From the NCBI GenBank assembly GCA_040222855.1, contig JAVKCD010000025.1:682001-746000 (forward strand): DNA of 64,000 bases, given 5' to 3'. The position numbers and the translations under genes were made by a program. The stretch is from Phycisphaeraceae bacterium (GTDB taxonomy: Bacteria > Planctomycetota > Phycisphaerae > Phycisphaerales > Phycisphaeraceae). Below are positions 9,868 through 18,712 of this stretch, piece by piece. The notes beneath the pieces are model-generated. The model ran no database searches. It had not been told where the DNA came from and was given only the letters and a program-made list of their open reading frames with translations. The stretch's first letter is position 1. Each line of letters starts with the position of its first letter.

Positions 9868-11606
9868 GTCAGGCCGGAGTCACATCCTCGAGTGGTAGGC
9901 GTCGGACGCATCACGCGGTGAGCAGTCTGCTGTCTCGTGGCGAGCCAATGATCTGGCTGATGGCTGGCGGCTTGGCGCTGGCGATCGCGATGGTGACATG
10001 GCTGCTGGGACTGGTGCTCATTCAGGGGATGACGACGTTCTGGCCACTGGCGATCACTGAGCTGGAACTCATCGACGGTCGGACGATTATGGGGCAGGAA
10101 GTCCGACATGAGCGGTTGGAGGTCGATGAGGCGTTCTTCGCCGCCCTGCCCGAAGCGCAGCGCGAGGCGGCACGGCTTGCGGCTGATGAGGGAAACGGAT
10201 CGGTTCGGCGAGTGCTGCTGCGAACGGGCAACTTCGAGCTGACGCGGACGCGTTTTACCTGGGTCTTTGACTTTGAGCGTTTAGAAGAGAACAGACCGAA
10301 GGATGCGATGCTCTTGGAACGCCTGGAGTGGGGACGTTTCTATGGGATGCCGGTCCGATTTGAGCGTGGGGGAGAGGTGCTCGCCGAGGGGTCTGCATCG
10401 ACCAGAGCCCTGCTAGAGCGTCGCTTGCCTGAGGTTCTGGCGGTGCGTGAGCAGATCCGTGAGATCGAGCGAGAGCAGATCGCCGACCTGACCCGTCAGC
10501 AAGAGCGGGGGCGCTTACTCTTGCGGAGTGAGCAACAGACGAGTGAGGGTGATGCCTCTGCGCTTGAGACGGCGCAGGATGTGCATGACGCAGAGTTGGC
10601 TGAGATCGAGCAGGCCGTGTCGGCGTTGCGGGCTGAGGTGGCGGAGCTGCGTAGCAAAGTCTCCGAGGATTACCTGGTGCTGCGGACGGCGACGGGCGTT
10701 GAGCATCGCACCGCACTGCTCCAGATCGTGAGGCCAGTGGCCACCAATGACCTGAGCATCGGCGAGATGTTTAGTCTCTATTTCGCGAGGTGGTGGGAGT
10801 TTCTCAGTGATGATCCGCGAGAAGCGAACAGCGAAGGTGGGGTGTTTCCGGCGATCTTTGGCACGGTGCTGATGACGCTGATTATGAGTGTGCTGGTCGT
10901 TCCGTTTGGTGTGATGGCAGCGTTATACCTGCGGGAGTACGCCAAGGGCGGGCTGGTTACGAGTTCGGTCCGGATCGCGATCAACAATCTGGCGGGTGTT
11001 CCGAGCATTGTTTTTGGCGTGTTTGGGCTGGGGTTCTTCTGTTACATCGTGGGTGTTGAGATCGACCAGTTGTTCTACGCGGACCGGTTACCGAACCCGA
11101 CGTTTGGCAAGGGTGCGTTGATCTGGGCGTCGTTTACGCTGGCGCTGCTAACGCTACCGGTGGTGATCGTGGCGACCGAAGAGGCGATCGCTGCAGTGCC
11201 AAACTCGATGCGTGAGGGTTCGTATGCGTGCGGGGCGAGCAAATGGCAGACGATCCAGCGGATTGTGCTCCCGCGAGCGATGCCGGGGATCCTGACCGGC
11301 ACGATCCTTGCGATGGCGCGAGGAGCCGGCGAGGTGGCCCCGTTAATGATCGTGGGTGCCGTGAAGTTGGCGCCGGAGCTGCCGATCAGCTTCTCAGCGG
11401 AGGAGCAGTTCGGGCTCAACCGGAGTTTTATGCACCTTGGTTTTCACATCTATGATCTGGGCTTCCAGAGCCCGGACTCGGAGGCGGCGCGACCGATGGT
11501 GTACACGACGACGCTGCTGCTGATTGCCATTGTCGCGTCGCTGAATGTGGCAGCGATTGCGATGCGTAGCAGGCTCAAGAAACGGTTCAAGAACGCGGCG
11601 TTCTAA
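9864..11606 (+). CDS. pstA: Phosphate ABC transporter permease PstA with coiled-coil insert
   Basis: Second permease subunit, 580 residues against about 300 in E. coli. The first membrane helix (about 29-52) is followed by about 270 extracytoplasmic residues including a long charged coiled coil (about 190-275). The permease core starts near residue 323 ([14 protein letters not shown]) and carries the EAA loop [19 protein letters not shown] and the GAGEVAPLM segment of PstA. The start overlaps the pstC stop (ATGA). Both Pst permeases carry an insert after the first helix, so the inserts may pack on each other or on PstS; this is inference. Confidence 0.9.
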   Translation: MSQAGVTSSSGRRRTHHAVSSLLSRGEPMIWLMAGGLALAIAMVTWLLGLVLIQGMTTFWPLAITELELIDGRTIMGQEVRHERLEVDEAFFAALPEAQREAARLAADEGNGSVRRVLLRTGNFELTRTRFTWVFDFERLEENRPKDAMLLERLEWGRFYGMPVRFERGGEVLAEGSASTRALLERRLPEVLAVREQIREIEREQIADLTRQQERGRLLLRSEQQTSEGDASALETAQDVHDAELAEIEQAVSALRAEVAELRSKVSEDYLVLRTATGVEHRTALLQIVRPVATNDLSIGEMFSLYFARWWEFLSDDPREANSEGGVFPAIFGTVLMTLIMSVLVVPFGVMAALYLREYAKGGLVTSSVRIAINNLAGVPSIVFGVFGLGFFCYIVGVEIDQLFYADRLPNPTFGKGALIWASFTLALLTLPVVIVATEEAIAAVPNSMREGSYACGASKWQTIQRIVLPRAMPGILTGTILAMARGAGEVAPLMIVGAVKLAPELPISFSAEEQFGLNRSFMHLGFHIYDLGFQSPDSEAARPMVYTTTLLLIAIVASLNVAAIAMRSRLKKRFKNAAF

Positions 11607-11628
11607 CATAACCAGGACAGGAAAGACC

Positions 11629-12522
11629 ATGACTGAGATGTCGAGCATCCAGACGATCACGGGGCCAGCGGCCTGGGATGCGCATCAGGGCAAGGGGGTC
11701 TCTCGCCTTGAGGCGATCGCGTCGGGTTCCGAGGTCCCCAGTGAGGTGCACGAATCGCTGAGTAAGACCCAAGGCGTTCTGCAGATCAAGGATTTCTGCC
11801 TGTGGTACGGGGAAGCTCAGGCACTGCATGACATCAATATGCAGGTTCCAAAGGGTGAGGTTACGGCGTTAATCGGCCCATCGGGCTGTGGCAAGTCGAC
11901 GCTGCTGCGGTCGGTCAATCGGCTGAATGATCTGATCGATAGTGTGCGGATCGAGGGAGACATGCTGCTGAATGATGACACGATCTATCACTCGCGTGTT
12001 GATGTGATCGAGCTGCGCAAGCGGATGGGGATGGTGTTTCAGAAGTCGAACCCGTTCCCGATGAGCATCTATGAGAACGTGGTGTATCCGCTACGGATCG
12101 ATGGTGAGCGGAACCGCGGGGTGTTGGATGAGGTCTGTGAACGGTCGCTGCGCGGAGCGGCGCTGTGGGATGAGGTCAAGGATCGGCTTAAGGAAAGTGC
12201 GCTGAGTCTGTCCGGTGGTCAGCAGCAGCGGCTGTGCATCGCCCGGGCGATTGCTGCGGAGCCCGAGGTGCTGCTGATGGACGAGCCGTGCTCGGCGCTC
12301 GATCCGATCGCAACAGGGAAGATCGAGGACCTGATCCAGGAACTCAAGGGCAACTACACGATCCTGATTGTGACGCACAACATGCAGCAGGCGTCGCGGA
12401 CGAGTGACAACACGGCGTTTATGTACCTCGGGCGTCTGGTGGAATACGGGCCCACGGAAGAGATCTTTACGAAGCCGCACCTGACCGAGACCGAGTCTTA
12501 CATCACCGGTCGGTTCGGCTAA
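11629..12522 (+). CDS. pstB: Phosphate ABC transporter ATP-binding protein PstB
   Basis: ATPase that powers phosphate import; 297 residues. Walker [10 protein letters not shown] (83-91), signature LSGGQQQR (from 194), and Walker [13 protein letters not shown] are visible, with the PstB hallmark [19 protein letters not shown] place the start at ATG 11629, after AGGACAGGAAAG, 22 bases past the pstA stop; the protein then has about 45 residues more than usual before the first beta strand. No phoU follows: the next gene is on the other strand 12 bases later. Confidence 0.93.
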   Translation: MTEMSSIQTITGPAAWDAHQGKGVSRLEAIASGSEVPSEVHESLSKTQGVLQIKDFCLWYGEAQALHDINMQVPKGEVTALIGPSGCGKSTLLRSVNRLNDLIDSVRIEGDMLLNDDTIYHSRVDVIELRKRMGMVFQKSNPFPMSIYENVVYPLRIDGERNRGVLDEVCERSLRGAALWDEVKDRLKESALSLSGGQQQRLCIARAIAAEPEVLLMDEPCSALDPIATGKIEDLIQELKGNYTILIVTHNMQQASRTSDNTAFMYLGRLVEYGPTEEIFTKPHLTETESYITGRFG

Positions 12523-12534
12523 AAAAAGGGTCGA

Positions 12535-12789
12535 TTATTCGGGGAAGCTGACTTGTCCGCCAAGGCGCTGAGCTGCGGTGTAGAGCAGGTAGCGGGCGGA
12601 CCATTTGCTCGCGTCGTGGTCGGGGTCTGCGGGGCAGGCTTCTTCGAGGACCCGTTCGATCTCGGGGTCATCGCAATGCCAGCGATGTTGTTCATCGAGG
12701 TGAGCGAACAGTCGAGAGTAGCCCTTGGCGAACTCGATCGATCCGATCGTCGCGGGCGGGTGAGACAGAGTGGGCGTGTTTAATCGCAT
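12535..12789 (-). CDS. Hypothetical protein, 84 residues
   Basis: A short acidic protein I do not recognise. Starting at the ATG at 12789 it gives 84 residues ending in GQVSFPE, with no signal peptide or membrane segment; the sequence is rich in Asp, Glu, Trp and His. Longer in-frame extension is possible but its composition is atypical. It converges on pstB. The ribosome binding site is weak, so the start is uncertain. Confidence 0.5.
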   Translation of the reverse strand: MRLNTPTLSHPPATIGSIEFAKGYSRLFAHLDEQHRWHCDDPEIERVLEEACPADPDHDASKWSARYLLYTAAQRLGGQVSFPE

Positions 12790-12930
12790 GGCGGGTCCAG
12801 ACCTTCGGGTGGTGAGACGCCGGGGCTGCAACTCATGGATTCTTGACAGAACCCTCCTGAAAGTAGCGACTTGAGGCGGTCTGGCCAAGTCAGCCAACAT
12901 CATTGATCGCAGTTCATTTCGCAGCTTATA

Positions 12931-14118
12931 TTAGGTGTAGAGGCAGGCATGACTTACGGTTTCACGCCAGGCGGGGCAGGCGGTGGATTGCTGGAGGATA
13001 ACTCTCCTGGGTCCGGCTTCGAGCGCGGCGGCTTGCTCGATCCGTGTGACGGCGTCACTAACGCCAAGCAGGCGAATCAGGTGATCCTGGCCTGAGGGAT
13101 GAGCACGCGTGGGGTAGCTCGCCCAGGCAAAATGATCGGGATGCGAAGCCATGATCTCGGCAAGAAGCCAGAGGCCAAAACTCACGGGACGCCAGTTGTC
13201 GGTGTCGATCACTTCGAGATGCACGCCACTGAGTCGAGACCCTTCTTGGCGTGAGTTGTCTGGTGTCGCTTCGATCGGCTGCGCCTTGAGAAGGTCTCCC
13301 CATGTGTTGTTGATGGCTTCTGCTAGAGGCTCGGCGTTGAGCGACGGGCCGAGAACCGCTTCGAAGGGATGCGGGGTGCCGCGGCCCAGCGAGAGTGTTG
13401 TTGCTTCGAGAAAGCAGAGGGCGGGGTAGAGCCATGCGGTTTGCGGTCGTCGGATGGCTGGAGAGGAAGGGGTCCAGGGTAGCCCGGTGTCTTGCCAGCT
13501 CATGCCTCGGTCGTAACCGTGCATCGTGAGCACGGCGAGCGAGGCGTCGATGATCTTCTGATCCACCCAGTGTCGAGCGAGTTCGCCAAGGGTGAGGCTG
13601 TGGCGAATCGGCATGGGGTAGCGACCGAGGAAGGTGGCGCAGGCGGGATCGAGCATGGGACCTTCGCAGGCGTCAAGGTCGCAGGTGATGGGGTTAGGTC
13701 GGTCGAGAAGAAGACAGGGTGTTTGTGTGCGCGCGGCGGCGTGGAGCGCGTGCCAGAGTGTCCAGGTGTAGGTGTAGGAACGGGCCCCGATATCCTGGAG
13801 ATCAATGACGAGGAGGTCGAGATCGGCGAGTGAATCGGGGGGTGGTTCCAGGTGGTCGCCATAGAGACTGACGATCGGCAGACCGGTGGTGTAGTCGGTG
13901 TCGTTGGGGACGGTCTCGCCGTCGGCGGCGTTGGCCGCCAGGCCGTGCTCGGGTGAGAAGAGCCGAGTGATCGGGACGCCTGCGTCATGCAGGGCGACGT
14001 AGGAAGGGCGTGTCGGGTCTCCGCCTACGACGGCGGGGCTGTGCGTGAGCATGCCAACGGATGAGGCTGGCGGGAGTTCGACGTCACCCGTGAGCAGGCG
14101 GTCGATGCCGAGTTGCAT
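12931..14118 (-). CDS. namZ: Exo-beta-N-acetylmuramidase NamZ-like (DUF1343)
   Basis: DUF1343 protein; characterised members (NamZ) remove terminal N-acetylmuramic acid from peptidoglycan fragments. Family motifs are clear: FSPEHGL (54-60), the SLYG segment near 84, DLQDIGAR (106-113), LLLDRPNP (136-143), EGP (152-154), the PIRHSLTLGELA segment and LPWTPSSPA. The ATG at 14118 gives 395 residues. No secretion signal precedes the domain, so it is probably cytoplasmic, a muropeptide-recycling arrangement rather than the usual exported one. Upstream codons in frame overlap the neighbouring gene and show no family similarity. No clear ribosome binding site. It lies 43 bases after the preceding minus-strand gene, probably one operon. 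Confidence 0.85.
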   Translation of the reverse strand: MQLGIDRLLTGDVELPPASSVGMLTHSPAVVGGDPTRPSYVALHDAGVPITRLFSPEHGLAANAADGETVPNDTDYTTGLPIVSLYGDHLEPPPDSLADLDLLVIDLQDIGARSYTYTWTLWHALHAAARTQTPCLLLDRPNPITCDLDACEGPMLDPACATFLGRYPMPIRHSLTLGELARHWVDQKIIDASLAVLTMHGYDRGMSWQDTGLPWTPSSPAIRRPQTAWLYPALCFLEATTLSLGRGTPHPFEAVLGPSLNAEPLAEAINNTWGDLLKAQPIEATPDNSRQEGSRLSGVHLEVIDTDNWRPVSFGLWLLAEIMASHPDHFAWASYPTRAHPSGQDHLIRLLGVSDAVTRIEQAAALEAGPRRVILQQSTACPAWRETVSHACLYT

Positions 14119-14161
14119 ACGAGGATAGGAAGGTCGTGGCACGCGCAGAGCGTACCGGTGA

Positions 14162-14698
14162 TCACCAGAGTCGGTCGATCTCGGGCTCAATCGGCGCGGC
14201 CACCGTAAGGTCGAGGGCGTCTTCAGTGATGCCCTCGTCGGCGTAGAGGCGGGCGACGCAGCGGGCAAAGCCCTGGTCATCGAGCCAGCGGTGTAACGCG
14301 GTGACTGAGGTGAGCAGGTCGGCCTTGGTGCGTTGTCCATCGGCCTGGGCTGCGATCACACCTGGGGTGAGAAACGGAACGATCAGGGCGAGGTCTGTCT
14401 CGGCATCGATATGCACCTGTTGGCAGTACCAGTCGGCGAGGTCGACCGGGACGCGAACGGCGACCCGTTGGGGCCTGCGGAGTTCATCGTTGAGTTCCCC
14501 GCCCCGGCAGCGTGCCCAGGCCTCGGCGCGGATCTGCTCCATGCCTTGCTGCGAGGGCGTCAGGCTGGCCAGGCGGTGCATCGCGGCGGCATAAGCCTCC
14601 CAAACCGGGATCGGGCCACGGGCTCGGTCGAAGGCGAGCGAAACGAACGCCGGGAGACGAAGCCGGAGGGCAGAAACGGGTCCGGGATAACTGTCCAC
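14162..14698 (-). CDS. Hypothetical protein upstream of namZ
   Basis: A 178-residue soluble protein I do not recognise; no signal peptide, membrane helices or known motif. The start is a GTG at 14698, decided by AAGGAG six bases upstream. It is rich in Ala, Leu and Arg with predicted helices, and ends in EPEIDRLW. It sits just upstream of namZ on the same strand, so a link to cell-wall sugar recycling is possible but is only a positional guess. Confidence 0.65.
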   Translation of the reverse strand: MDSYPGPVSALRLRLPAFVSLAFDRARGPIPVWEAYAAAMHRLASLTPSQQGMEQIRAEAWARCRGGELNDELRRPQRVAVRVPVDLADWYCQQVHIDAETDLALIVPFLTPGVIAAQADGQRTKADLLTSVTALHRWLDDQGFARCVARLYADEGITEDALDLTVAAPIEPEIDRLW

Positions 14699-14894
14699 GA
14701 TGAACTCCTTACGGGGGAGCTATCGGGGGCTATCCACGAGGCGTGTACCGGATGGGTCGAGAGGATGGAGGAAGTAGGACCGTCTGGGAGGGACGTGAGG
14801 GTTGTGCGGAAGTTGATGCTAATCAAGCCTTTATCGGTGTTCACCTGGCTTAGATGGGGGAGATGGCATGACTTTGCCGATTGTCCAGTTTGGT

Positions 14895-14923
14895 TTGCCT
14901 GTGCCGAATGTGGAGTTTATGCT
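14895..14923 (+). promoter_or_regulatory. Promoter-like pair for the candidate small RNA
   Basis: TTGCCT (14895-14900) and TATGCT (14918-14923) are separated by 17 bases; each matches the sigma-70 consensus at 4 of 6 positions. Transcription would begin near 14930. Confidence 0.4.
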
Positions 14924-14929
14924 TAACTA

Positions 14930-15076
14930 AGGCTTATGTGATTCACGATTCAAGTAACGACTCAAAACAAGAATAAACCGTCTGCGAGAGTCGTCGTCTG
15001 CACCTGCAGCGCCAAGAGAGTTTGACCCACCCCGAGACCCGTGCGGCTCTTTGCTGAGTAGCGCGGGTCTTGTTTT
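14930..15076 (+). ncRNA. Candidate small RNA with intrinsic terminator
   Basis: About 147 bases between a promoter-like pair and an orphan terminator. Internal pairing is visible: ACGACTC (14957-14963) with GAGTCGT (14988-14994), and CTGC/GCAG around ACCT (14998-15009). It does not show the signatures of tmRNA, SRP RNA, RNase P RNA or a tRNA. It may be a regulatory RNA of unknown target or the end of a short mRNA with the upstream 20-codon frame. Confidence 0.45.
15035..15076 (+). terminator. Intrinsic terminator, plus strand
   Basis: AGACCCGTGC (15035-15044) pairs with GCGCGGGTCT (15061-15070) over ten base pairs with one G-U, followed by TGTTTTTT. On the minus strand there is no U-tract, so it is not the nuoA terminator. 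Confidence 0.8.
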
Positions 15077-15097
15077 TTACCCACTAGGGTCTGGCGG

Positions 15098-15505
15098 TCA
15101 GTCGTATCGGAAGACGCCCTTGCGCCAGGCGTAAGCGAAGGCGATGACAGAGGTGAGCAGGAAAAAGAGCAGCCGAGCGAGGAAGACCCCGCGGTCGGGG
15201 TCGTCGAGGGCGAGGCTGGGATAGGTGACCGCCCAGGGGTAGAGGAAAGCGATCTCGACATCGAAGAGCAGGAAGGTCATGGCGACCATGTAGAAGCGGA
15301 CATTGAACCGCCTGCGGGCTGATCCGATGGGGTTCATGCCCGACTCGTAAACCGTGCCCTTGGTCGCGCCTAGGCGCGACGGACCGAGGATCATGGTGGC
15401 GACGACGGCCCCGATGCCGAAGACGATGGCGATGAGCACCAGGACGCCGAGGGCGGCGTAGTGGTTGAACTCTGAAGGGGCAGTCTGGGCGAAGGTCACG
15501 AGCAT
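15098..15505 (-). CDS. nuoA: NADH-quinone oxidoreductase subunit A
   Basis: Small membrane subunit of respiratory complex I; 135 residues with three membrane helices. The conserved loop YESGMNPIGSARRRFNVRFY and the following FLLFDVEIAFLYPWA are unmistakable. It stands alone here: no nuoB-nuoN genes follow, so the rest of complex I must be elsewhere. The start ATG has no ribosome binding site but TATACT lies exactly six bases upstream, suggesting a leaderless mRNA. Confidence 0.95.
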   Translation of the reverse strand: MLVTFAQTAPSEFNHYAALGVLVLIAIVFGIGAVVATMILGPSRLGATKGTVYESGMNPIGSARRRFNVRFYMVAMTFLLFDVEIAFLYPWAVTYPSLALDDPDRGVFLARLLFFLLTSVIAFAYAWRKGVFRYD

Positions 15506-15511
15506 GGCGAG

Positions 15512-15540
15512 AGTATAACGCCTCAGTTATCTGCTGGCAG
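15512..15540 (-). promoter_or_regulatory. nuoA promoter abutting the start codon
   Basis: Read on the minus strand, CTGCCA (15540-15535) and TATACT (15517-15512) are 17 bases apart. The -10 ends six bases before the nuoA ATG (15505), placing the transcription start at or next to the A of the start codon. Confidence 0.55.
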
Positions 15541-15702
15541 CCAGACTTTACGCCAACAACACACCCACAAACGAAAGGTTTTCCACCGGTTCTGCAGATA
15601 ATCACCCTCCTCAGAAATCACACGTCAATGACTGCGTCAGGCATTCTTCCGACAGTCCCCAGAAGTTAGAACTTTGAGTGAGCACAGCCGAGGATTGGTC
15701 GA

Positions 15703-16497
15703 ATGCTCCAGTACCACGACCTGATGCAGCGGATCCTCGATGAGGGGATCGACAAGGCGGACCGGACCGGGACCGGGACGCGCTCGGTGTTCGGGCACCA
15801 GATGCGGTTTGATCTCGCCGAGGGCTTCCCGCTGGTGACGACCAAGAAGCTGCACCTCAAGTCGATCATCCATGAGCTGCTTTGGTTCATCGCGGGCGAC
15901 ACGAACATCGGCTATCTCAAGGAGCACGGCGTCTCGATCTGGGACGCCTGGGCCGATGAGAACGGCGACCTCGGGCCGGTCTACGGGGCGCAGTGGCGCT
16001 CGTGGCCAGCACCCGATGGTCAGACGATTGACCAGCTTGGTCAGGTGGTTCAGCAGGTCCGCACGAATCCTGATTCGAGGCGGCTGATTGTGTCTGCGTG
16101 GAATCCGGCGGTAATCGAGCAGATGGCGCTACCCCCCTGCCACTGCCTGTTCCAGTTCTATGTCGGAGACGGTCGGCTGAGTTGTCAGCTCTATCAGCGG
16201 TCTGCGGATGTGTTCCTCGGCGTACCGTTCAACATCGCCAGCTACGCGCTGCTGACGATGATGATCGCGCAGGTCACTGGACTGAAAGCCGGTGATTTCG
16301 TTCACACACTCGGCGATGCACATCTCTACGCCAACCACTTTGAGCAGGCTCGGGAGCAGCTTCGTCGAGAGCCACGGAAGCTGCCGACGATGGCGATCGA
16401 TCCGAACATCAGGAGCCTCGAAGCGTTCCGGTATGAGCACTTCACGCTGATGGGTTACGACCCGCACCCGCACATCAAGGCGGTGGTGGCGGTGTGA
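15703..16497 (+). CDS. thyA: Thymidylate synthase
   Basis: Makes dTMP from dUMP with methylene-tetrahydrofolate. At 264 residues it has the same length as the E. coli enzyme; the catalytic cysteine is Cys146 in PPCHC, and RTGT (21-24), [17 protein letters not shown] and the HLYANH segment are intact. The dihydrofolate it releases is reduced by FolA, encoded 81 bases downstream. A weak GAGGA lies 13 bases before the ATG. The stop is followed by a C7 tract. Confidence 0.97.
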   Translation: MLQYHDLMQRILDEGIDKADRTGTGTRSVFGHQMRFDLAEGFPLVTTKKLHLKSIIHELLWFIAGDTNIGYLKEHGVSIWDAWADENGDLGPVYGAQWRSWPAPDGQTIDQLGQVVQQVRTNPDSRRLIVSAWNPAVIEQMALPPCHCLFQFYVGDGRLSCQLYQRSADVFLGVPFNIASYALLTMMIAQVTGLKAGDFVHTLGDAHLYANHFEQAREQLRREPRKLPTMAIDPNIRSLEAFRYEHFTLMGYDPHPHIKAVVAV

Positions 16498-16577
16498 CCC
16501 CCCCACCTCATACACGTTCCTCTCACGGTCCGACCACGACATCTGCCTCTCGGATTCTGAGCGATTAGGATGAGACC

Positions 16578-17070
16578 ATGATCCTCTCGCTCATCTACGC
16601 CCGGTCAGAAAATCGCGTCATCGGCAGGGATGGCGGGCTGCCTTGGCGGCTACCGGAGGACTTCAAGCACTTCAAGCGGACCACGCTGGGGCACCCGATC
16701 ATCATGGGTCGAAAGACGTTTGAGGATCACCGATCGGTGCTGCCCGGGCGGACCAACATCGTGCTGACCCGTCGTGAGGATTTCAGCTTCCCGGGCGTCG
16801 AGGTCCGACGGTCGCTGGAGGAGGCGTTAGCCCCCTACCGGGACACGGACGAGGAAGTATTTGTCATCGGCGGGGCCGGGCTGTTCGCTGAGGCATTCCC
16901 GCACGCGGACCGTGTGTACGAGACGGTGGTGCACGCCGAGGTCGAGGGCGACGTCGTGCTGCCAGCATTTGACTTCAGTGGCTGGTCACGGCAGGTGCTC
17001 CTGGAGCATCCTTTGGATGAGCGGCATGGGTTTGGGTTTACTGTGCTGAAGTACGCGGACCGTTGTTTGG

Positions 17071-17090
<20 letters not shown>
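16578..17090 (+). CDS. folA: Dihydrofolate reductase
   Basis: Reduces dihydrofolate to tetrahydrofolate with NADPH. 170 residues; [13 protein letters not shown] (21-33) with the active-site Asp28, GRKTFE and VIGGAGLF are the family motifs. It follows thyA, the usual partner. Upstream of the ATG, TAGGATGAGACC may serve as a ribosome binding site (AGGATGAG) or as a -10 element (TAGGAT) six bases before the start. Its last 20 bases overlap the 3' end of the convergent cyclophilin gene. Confidence 0.96.
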
Positions 17091-17496
<406 letters not shown>

Positions 17497-17541
17497 GGGT
17501 CGGTCCTTGGGAACTTGGGTAGGTGGGGTACTGGGATAGTC

Positions 17542-17570
17542 TTCGATTGTAGGGCATAACGGGTTATACT
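17542..17570 (+). promoter_or_regulatory. Promoter of tRNA-Val(TAC)
   Basis: TTCGAT (17542-17547) and TATACT (17565-17570) with a 17-base spacer; the -10 matches 5 of 6 positions. It ends ten bases before the mature tRNA. On the opposite strand 17546-17551 reads TACAAT, a -10 candidate for the cyclophilin gene, so the two promoters overlap. Confidence 0.6.
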
Positions 17571-17580
17571 TCCCGGCGTC

Positions 17581-17654
17581 GGGCGATTAGCTCAGCTGGC
17601 TAGAGCGCTTCGTTTACACCGAAGATGTCGCGGGTTCGAGTCCTGCATCGCCCA
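17581..17654 (+). tRNA. tRNA-Val (anticodon TAC)
   Basis: A full cloverleaf: acceptor GGGCGAT/ATCGCCC, D-arm GCTC/GAGC, anticodon stem CTTCG/CGAAG with loop TTTACAC, T-arm GCGGG/CCTGC with loop TTCGAGT. Anticodon TAC reads valine codons GTA and GTG. Discriminator base A at 17654; CCA is not encoded. Confidence 0.96.
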
Positions 17655-17708
17655 TTCGCGGATCTTCTCGACGGGTCTTGTCTTGCCGCCTGCTTACCGA
17701 GGTACGCC

Positions 17709-18671
17709 ATGATTCAGAAGGCTTCAGGATCGAAACAGCCCGGCTATGTCGATGCTTCCCGGCCGGGGTTCATGACGCCCGAGGTGATCGCATTCTTTCA
17801 GGACCATGGCTATCTGGTGCTGGAGAACGCCCTGAATGCCGAGGAAGTCAGGGCGCTCAACGAGGACGCGATGCAGATCTGTCGAGGCAAGTACGGCACC
17901 TACGACGGCTGGTCAGGTCCACACGATGGGCAGACGGACGACGAGGTGCTCCGCCAGTACCTGTGCATCCACTTCCCGCACAAGTTTTCCCCGGTGATGA
18001 AACAGCACCTGGCTCATCCAGCGATGGTCGAGGCGCTGGTTGGCATGATCGGCCCTGATGTCAAGTGCATGCAGTCGATGCTCTTCATCAAGGCGGCGGG
18101 CAAGCCCGGGCAGGCGTGGCATCAGGACGAGGACTACATCCCGACGCGCGATCGATCGCTGACTGGCGGATGGATCGCTCTTGATGATGCGACCGTACAG
18201 AATGGCTGCCTCTGGGTGATCCCCAGATCACATCGGCCGGGTGTGCTCTGGCCTCAGAGTCTTCAGGATGATCCGCGCTTCGACTGTGGTGAAGAGAGCC
18301 AGGGCTTTCCGTATACGGAAGCTGATGCTGTGCCGGTCGAGGTTAAAGCAGGGAGCATTGTTTACTTCAACGGCTACCTGCTGCACCGGTCGCTCCCGAA
18401 CCAAGCCGAGACGGGCTACCGCCGGGTGCTGGTGAATCACTACATGAGCGCCTCCTCGCTGCTGCCGTGGGTCGCCAATCTGCAGGAGCACGACTGCTAT
18501 CTCGATCACACGCGATCGGTGGCGAAGTGTGATGTGCGTGACATCGTGATGGTCGCTGGTCAGGACCCTTACGCCTGGATGGGAGTCTCTGACCTCAACA
18601 AGCCTCACGTCCGGCCGACCGGTGAGGGAGGCTGTGCCAAGGCTGCGGAGCCGGGCAAAGCATCAAGGTAA
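17709..18671 (+). CDS. Phytanoyl-CoA dioxygenase (PhyH) family protein
   Basis: A cytoplasmic Fe(II)/2-oxoglutarate-dependent oxygenase of the PhyH family, 320 residues. The iron ligands fit AWHQDED (His138, Asp140) and YLLHRSLPN (His226); YRRVLVNHYM holds the likely 2-oxoglutarate Arg. The substrate is unknown; family members hydroxylate small molecules or acyl chains. I chose ATG 17709 because GAGGT lies seven bases upstream; the frame extends back into the tRNA gene. It lies 41 bases before the ROK kinase gene and may be cotranscribed with it. Confidence 0.88.
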   Translation: MIQKASGSKQPGYVDASRPGFMTPEVIAFFQDHGYLVLENALNAEEVRALNEDAMQICRGKYGTYDGWSGPHDGQTDDEVLRQYLCIHFPHKFSPVMKQHLAHPAMVEALVGMIGPDVKCMQSMLFIKAAGKPGQAWHQDEDYIPTRDRSLTGGWIALDDATVQNGCLWVIPRSHRPGVLWPQSLQDDPRFDCGEESQGFPYTEADAVPVEVKAGSIVYFNGYLLHRSLPNQAETGYRRVLVNHYMSASSLLPWVANLQEHDCYLDHTRSVAKCDVRDIVMVAGQDPYAWMGVSDLNKPHVRPTGEGGCAKAAEPGKASR

Positions 18672-18712
18672 ATCGACGGCGTGTGATCGCTTCTTCAGTA
18701 AGATCCACGGCG

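Larger units (their letters stand above)
14699..15097. other. 400-base intergenic stretch with a candidate small RNA
   Basis: No conserved protein gene is visible. On the plus strand it holds a 20-codon open frame (14868-14930) behind GGGGGAG, a promoter-like pair (14895-14923) and a strong intrinsic terminator (15035-15076). Both neighbouring genes are on the minus strand, so the terminator serves neither of them. Confidence 0.6.

Noticed and set aside
14333-14926. A 197-codon plus-strand frame over the 14162-14698 gene
   Set aside because: It is mostly antisense to a gene with a good ribosome binding site, has no motif and a low-quality tail.
17581-17654. tRNA-Val(TAC) as attachment site of an integrated island
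   Set aside because: No integrase gene and no repeat of the tRNA 3' end elsewhere in the window.
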